24,634 nt of DNA. Origin: a virus. Positions 21,822-24,634 of this stretch are shown piece after piece; the stretch's first letter is position 1; the number at the start of each line of letters is the position of its first letter. Made by a program: the position numbers and the translations under genes. Below the pieces are notes generated by a model, which ran no database searches, was not told the origin of the DNA, and saw only the letters and a list, made by a program, of their open reading frames with translations. The DNA is taken from IMG/VR virus record IMGVR_UViG_3300042301_000198, positions 1 to 24,634 of that record. The stretch is one strand, 5' to 3'.

Positions 21822-22769
21822 TTACCTTATATAAGACATATTTCTAGGCACAAATCTAATCGGTGCCTTTTCTCTGTCCTCTTGAGATGCTAGATCCCAT
21901 TGTTTTTCATAATCTGATTGTAAGAATGCTACTCTGTTTGGATCTACTGCAGGTGATTTAACAGATAAATAATAAGCTAATCCAGCTACCATGCATGGTA
22001 AGAATCTAAACGGAATGTCATTTACAGTAACGCCAGTGCCAGCATCTTGCACTCTACGCATTCTCCAGTATACAAATACATACTGATTACCAGGTGAATT
22101 AGGCGTTGGCCATACATTAACGCTTGGCAAGTTTTGTATTGTAATATATTTAAATGGACTTACTGTAGCTACATGAGCTGCTGCAGTTGTATTGTTTTGA
22201 CCACGAGCGCAGTTTAATAATTGATTGGTAGCATTATCTACATTTGGATAGTAAATAGTTTCGTTATCAATTTTAATAAATCCAGCTGATGCAATATTAG
22301 ACACATCACTTAATGTAATAGTTGTATCTGTAGCGCTAATAGAAGCAGATAAATATACAGTGCTTTCATTAGACATACCAGACTGTCTGTTAATCCATAC
22401 TTGGATAGGACGGCCTGTAGCTAGCTTATTTGGAATTGTAGAATATGTATCTTCTGATATACGATTAATATTAATATCTTGTTGATTAGGTCCACCGTTA
22501 CCAGTACGAGTAATCATACTTAGCAAATCAATAGTATCCACTGGAAGAGCGTAAGTAGGTTGCCCTGTAGCCATAGTGATTTGACCTTCTTCAATAGTCC
22601 AAAGGTTAATACCACGATTAGCCCACTCAATCGTTAATAGATTAAGGCTTCGTCTAGCGGTTCTAAAGTCATATCCAGTTCTTAATTCCAATCCACAACG
22701 TTCAAATGCCTCTTCTATGAGGTCATTCATGTTTAGATTAAATAAGCTGGTTCCTGTAGTTTCAGCCAT
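21822..22769 (-). CDS. Head-tail connector-region structural protein with an inserted beta module
   Basis: 315 residues. The N-terminal segment, FNLNMNDLIEEAFERCGLEL, RTGYDFRTARRSLNLLTIEW and ANRGINLWTIEEG (about 10-62), is a strongly conserved phage family usually found near portal and adaptor genes. TYALPVDTIDLL and NRISEDTYSTIPNKLATGRP follow. A C-terminal helical part contains FVYWRMRRVQDAG and FLPCMVAGLAYYLSVKSPAV. About residues 134-206 form an apparent inserted module (TTITLSDVSNIASAGFIKID, then NETIYYPNV and CARGQNNTTAAAHVATVSPF). It is likely a stopper, adaptor or tubular protein of the neck. The ribosome site AGG overlaps the end of a 21-residue ORF. Confidence 0.78.
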   Translation of the reverse strand: MAETTGTSLFNLNMNDLIEEAFERCGLELRTGYDFRTARRSLNLLTIEWANRGINLWTIEEGQITMATGQPTYALPVDTIDLLSMITRTGNGGPNQQDININRISEDTYSTIPNKLATGRPIQVWINRQSGMSNESTVYLSASISATDTTITLSDVSNIASAGFIKIDNETIYYPNVDNATNQLLNCARGQNNTTAAAHVATVSPFKYITIQNLPSVNVWPTPNSPGNQYVFVYWRMRRVQDAGTGVTVNDIPFRFLPCMVAGLAYYLSVKSPAVDPNRVAFLQSDYEKQWDLASQEDREKAPIRFVPRNMSYIR

Positions 22770-22776
22770 TGTTTAC

Positions 22777-22842
22777 CTATTTTTGCAAAATACGCAAATT
22801 TTTAAGCTTTTTGATAATTTTTTGCACAAATTTCTTAATCAT
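22777..22842 (-). CDS. Candidate 21-residue cationic amphipathic peptide
   Basis: The 81-base gap between two larger genes holds an ATG-TAG frame of 21 codons. It begins MIKKFVQKIIKKLK, then NLRILQK. Seven Lys and one Arg, no acidic residue, and hydrophobic residues (I2, F5, V6, I9, I10, L13, L16, I18, L19) at helical spacing would give one hydrophobic and one basic face. AGGGG lies 5 bases before the ATG and overlaps the upstream gene's TAG, favouring coupled reinitiation. The stop is 7 bases before the next gene. It could be a membrane-active or DNA-binding peptide, or a leader peptide for the next gene. Too short to be certain that it is a gene. Confidence 0.5.
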   Translation of the reverse strand: MIKKFVQKIIKKLKNLRILQK

Positions 22843-22847
22843 ATGTA

Positions 22848-22852
22848 CCCCT
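22848..22852 (-). promoter_or_regulatory. Shine-Dalgarno site for the 21-residue ORF
   Basis: AGGGG on the minus strand, 5 bases before ATG 22842. It overlaps the TAG stop of the preceding gene. Confidence 0.55.
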
Positions 22853-23099
22853 ATTTCTTAGCTGTTTTAGCAGCTTGTTTAAATTGTTTTGCTGTAGGTG
22901 CACCTTTAGAACCAGGCTTACGCATCTTCTCACCAGAACCTTGAGCTATACGTGCCTTCTTGGCGTGAATATTGGCATAGAGGCCGACCTTGCCACCTTT
23001 AGCATATTGAGTAAAATCCGTATCATCTCTACGGGCTTTCTTTTTACCCTTAGGCATTTTAGATGGGGCTATATCGCCCATACCACGAGAGGCTCTCAT
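22851..23099 (-). CDS. Small basic GGK-type protein (82 aa)
   Basis: 82 residues: MRASRGMGDIAPSKMPKGKK, RRDDTDFTQYAKGGKVGLYA, then NIHAKKARIAQGSGEKMRKP, GSKGAPTAKQFKQAAKTAKK. The 'AKGGKV--YANIHAKKARIA-GSGEKMRKPGSKGAPTA' core is a recurring phage motif, always in short basic proteins around connector genes. Start at ATG 23099 forms TAATG with the upstream stop; an earlier ATG (23129) would add residues that overlap the neighbour. Predicted disordered and nucleic-acid-binding by composition only; function unknown. Confidence 0.76.
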   Translation of the reverse strand: MRASRGMGDIAPSKMPKGKKKARRDDTDFTQYAKGGKVGLYANIHAKKARIAQGSGEKMRKPGSKGAPTAKQFKQAAKTAKK

Positions 23100-23356
23100 T
23101 ATGCTCTTGTCTTTCCACGAATAGCACAACCATCAGCACGTTTAGAAGCTGAAGATACTTTGCCACCATGTTTGTAATTATCATCAAACTTTTTAACTTC
23201 TGTACTTGTATCATACATAGCTTTATTTTTACGATAAGCATTAGGGTCTTTCATTTCTTCAACCTTCATTTGCTTCTCTTCAATCTTAGCTTTTTGTTCA
23301 CCAGAAGGAGGAGTGATATCCTTAACAAACTTTTTCATTTTTTCAATAATAGCCAT
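23099..23356 (-). CDS. Small basic protein with GGK...RGKT tail (85 aa)
   Basis: 85 residues. An N-terminal charged helix (MAIIEKMKKFVKDITPPSGE, KIEEKQMKVEEMKDPNAYRK) is followed by FDDNYKHGGKVSSASKRADG and CAIRGKTRA. The ending pattern 'GGK-S-ASK-ADG-A-RGKT-' is also found in the next gene to the right (23366-23734) with a different N-terminus. The tail is therefore a transferable motif, perhaps a common binding signal to a virion part or DNA. Function unknown. Its stop and the next ATG overlap as TAATG. Confidence 0.76.
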   Translation of the reverse strand: MAIIEKMKKFVKDITPPSGEQKAKIEEKQMKVEEMKDPNAYRKNKAMYDTSTEVKKFDDNYKHGGKVSSASKRADGCAIRGKTRA

Positions 23357-23365
23357 GATTATTCC

Positions 23366-23734
23366 TTAGCAAATTTTGCCTTTAGTTTTGCCACGAACAG
23401 CAATACCATTAGCTTTAGATAATTGAGATGCTTTACCACCAGCAGCGTAACATTTGCCACCTGATTTAAGTGATAACTTAGTACCTTTACCACCTTTATG
23501 TTCTTGCATATCATGTTGCTTCATAGCTTTTTTGATCATTGCTTTATCTTGCGCTTTATCTGATTTCATAGTTTCTCCACCTTTTTTCATTGTTGGCATT
23601 GCTGGTGCAGCAGCCATAGCAGCCATTGGATTAACAGCTGGTCTAGCTACTGCTGGATTTACAGCTAGTGCTGGGCGCTTCATTGCACGTCCCATCATCA
23701 TAGCCATTCTTGGGTTTGTTGATTTCTTTTTCAT
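23366..23734 (-). CDS. Basic Met/Ala/Lys-rich protein with GGK...RGKT tail (122 aa)
   Basis: 122 residues. The N-terminal part is Met-, Ala- and Pro-rich (MKKKSTNPRMAMMMGRAMKR, MAAMAAAPAMPTMKKGGETM). The middle is a Lys-rich helix (DKAQDKAMIKKAMKQHDMQE) and the tail is GTKLSLKSGGKCYAAGGKAS followed by KANGIAVRGKTKGKIC. The tail matches the preceding small gene's end. There is no signal peptide or enzyme motif. The composition argues for a nucleic-acid- or capsid-associated protein, but the function is not known. Confidence 0.74.
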   Translation of the reverse strand: MKKKSTNPRMAMMMGRAMKRPALAVNPAVARPAVNPMAAMAAAPAMPTMKKGGETMKSDKAQDKAMIKKAMKQHDMQEHKGGKGTKLSLKSGGKCYAAGGKASQLSKANGIAVRGKTKGKIC

Positions 23735-23743
23735 ATTAGTTCC

Positions 23744-24130
23744 TTAGTTACATTTCCAACGTTTTAAAGAAGCTGCTTTACGAGTAGGTCTGCCTTTTTC
23801 ATCTTTCATGGGTCCAGGCATTCCAGACATTCTTGCACAGAAAGATCTTTTACGAGCACCACCTTGTGGTTGTGGAGCTTTTAAATTAGATCCTGTAGCA
23901 GCGTTATATTTAGCACGGCCTTTAGCGGTTAATCCAGCACCTTTAGACACTGGTAACTTCTCACCACGTCCAACAGCTAATGATACGCCACCTTTTTTAA
24001 ACTTCTTACCTTTGTCAGCTTCTGCAAAATCTTTACCTACTGATTGAGGTATACCTACTTTTTTAGCAAACTTAGCGTTGTGAGCTACTGCTGTCATAAG
24101 CTTATGTTGAGCTTTAGATTTACTTGGCAT
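23744..24130 (-). CDS. Basic conserved phage protein (DUF6321-like C-terminus)
   Basis: 128 residues in two parts. Residues 1-45, MPSKSKAQHKLMTAVAHNAK ... GKDFAEADKGKKFKKGG, form a short conserved phage motif. Residues about 58-128, LPVSKGAGLTAKGRAKYNAA, SNLKAPQPQGGARKRSFCAR, then KAASLKRWKC, match a conserved domain of unknown function (I recall it as DUF6321; not checked). The two elements occur separately in other phages, so this may be a fusion. It is highly basic and, with its neighbours, probably associated with the head or the packaged DNA. Its start overlaps the upstream gene by 11 bases. Confidence 0.78.
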   Translation of the reverse strand: MPSKSKAQHKLMTAVAHNAKFAKKVGIPQSVGKDFAEADKGKKFKKGGVSLAVGRGEKLPVSKGAGLTAKGRAKYNAATGSNLKAPQPQGGARKRSFCARMSGMPGPMKDEKGRPTRKAASLKRWKCN

Positions 24131-24374
24131 GGCCTTGTTTGATTAATTCATCAATCTTATTTTCAAGTTTAGAAAATCTTAAATCTAAGTGAGTTACAAT
24201 ACGATCCAATTCTGCTTGAGTGACGTTATCACGAGCAATTTCTTCACGAGTTCTATTAAGTAAGATACTTAATCTTTGTAACTCATCAAATTTATCTTTT
24301 AAGATATAACCAATTATACCTACCACAACAGTAAGCATTAAGTTCCATAACATCATCATAGAATTATTATCCAT
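24120..24374 (-). CDS. Membrane-anchored coiled-coil small protein (84 aa)
   Basis: 84 residues. One N-terminal membrane segment (about 8-25, in MMLWNLMLTVVVGIIGYILK) is followed by a heptad-rich helix (RTREEIARDNVTQAELDRIV ... DLRFSKLENKIDELIKQGHA). The layout is the same in outline as the 2912-3307 gene, without obvious sequence identity. I do not recognise the family. Start at ATG 24374 overlaps the end of the preceding gene by 8 bases; a longer frame reaching 24512 is only the shadow of that gene. It could be a membrane-attached assembly or host-takeover protein; unknown. Confidence 0.68.
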   Translation of the reverse strand: MDNNSMMMLWNLMLTVVVGIIGYILKDKFDELQRLSILLNRTREEIARDNVTQAELDRIVTHLDLRFSKLENKIDELIKQGHAK

Positions 24375-24634
24375 AAAATACTGTTGTGTGAACATCAGCA
24401 GGTAAAAAGACTCTAAGTCCAGTTTTAGCAATAATACCTTCACCTGGAATAACAACCGTGTAGGCAGTTGCATTACTTGCGTCAGCTTGAAATAGAACAT
24501 CATTCCAAACAACTACGTTTCCACTTGCTGCGCCACTATTTGCTACTGTCACAGTAAATACGTTTGAGTTTGTAACTGTTTGAACTTGATAAGGATTGTC
24601 AGTTAGATCCCAATCAAGATATACCCAGTCGCCA
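24367..24634 (-). CDS. Structural protein, C-terminal part (5' end off window)
   Basis: An open frame enters from the right edge and ends at a TAG/TAA-type stop beginning at 24369. It encodes GDWVYLDWDLTDNPYQVQTV, continues NVVVWNDVLFQADASNATAY and ends VVIPGEGIIAKTGLRVFLPA DVHTTVFYG (split here for length). The ending 'PGEGI--K-GL-V-L---V-TVFYG' is typical of short beta-rich phage structural proteins located near head genes. A GTG inside the frame at 24552 is not the real start, because the same frame is open and protein-like further upstream. Function unknown; probably a head decoration or similar protein. Confidence 0.65.
   Translation of the reverse strand, partial: GDWVYLDWDLTDNPYQVQTVTNSNVFTVTVANSGAASGNVVVWNDVLFQADASNATAYTVVIPGEGIIAKTGLRVFLPADVHTTVFYG

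Noticed and set aside
19924-22769. Tape-measure or tail-tube genes of a long-tailed phage
   Set aside because: No long alpha-helical gene or frameshifted chaperone pair is present; the connector genes fit a short-tailed phage instead.
22777-22842. Reading the 81-base gap as a terminator or promoter only
   Set aside because: No GC-rich stem is present; the ATG frame with ribosome site and amphipathic pattern explains the gap better, though a promoter in this AT-rich stretch is not excluded.
23454-23747. Plus-strand ORF of 97 codons with hydrophobic stretches
   Set aside because: It is the mirror of a Lys/Ala/Met-rich gene on the minus strand, has no ribosome site, and all clear genes here are on the minus strand.
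24120-24512. Longer 130-codon version of the TM coiled-coil gene
   Set aside because: The first 46 codons overlap the preceding structural gene in another frame and read as a shadow; ATG 24374 gives the natural protein.
1-24634. tRNA genes, CRISPR arrays, attachment sites or rho-independent terminators
   Set aside because: Gaps between genes are nearly all under 40 bases and none showed a cloverleaf, repeat-spacer pattern or GC-rich hairpin followed by a T run.

Overview
The window is part of the virion-assembly and lysis region of a tailed phage genome (Caudoviricetes). All 39 genes I can support are on the minus strand, so transcription runs from the right edge to the left edge. They are packed end to end with TAATG, ATGA or short overlaps. 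The longest stretch without a called gene is under 40 bases. I see no tRNA, integrase, replication gene, clear promoter or rho-independent terminator. The DNA is AT-rich. A P22-gp4-like adaptor and a tail-hub-like protein are present, and no tape-measure gene or tail-tube block is visible. This suggests a podovirus-like aquatic phage of a Gram-negative bacterium. That host and morphology assignment is inference from gene families.

Region by region, in transcription order (right to left). (1) 24634-20847: the end of a structural gene, a membrane-anchored coiled-coil protein, a run of short very basic Lys/Gly-rich proteins, a 21-residue cationic mini-ORF, a head-tail family protein and a zinc-ribbon protein. 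(2) 20844-18881: the adaptor and two further virion proteins. (3) 18870-5238: about 13.6 kb, more than half the window, holding a tandem array of at least ten fibre-like proteins. They are built from a recurring stock of modules: glycine-rich domains, a TSIPSWVKR domain, a jelly-roll-like tip, and 20-residue and 11-residue repeats. Small accessory or chaperone-like genes are interspersed, and a GIY-YIG homing endonuclease is fused to a tail-fibre leader. (4) 5223-4672: a 2-oxoglutarate/Fe(II) oxygenase. (5) 4632-1974: a lysis and envelope cassette with a candidate lipoprotein, a secreted Cys-rich protein, a one-TM coiled-coil protein, a 3-TM holin and a GH24 endolysin, with long out-of-frame overlaps among its first three genes. 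(6) 1974-1: a large tail-hub or DNA-stabilisation-like protein running off the left edge.

The head and adaptor proteins would close the capsid and connect the tail. The fibre array would set host recognition, with the small genes perhaps assisting fibre folding. The left cassette would release progeny. The most unusual points are: the endonuclease-leader fusion between two paralogous fibre genes; the cationic mini-ORF with its own ribosome site; a gene that appears to start at ATT behind a perfect Shine-Dalgarno; a fibre-like protein made almost entirely of exact 20- and 11-residue repeats; the nested lysis genes; and beta-rich modules inserted into two head-tail connector proteins.
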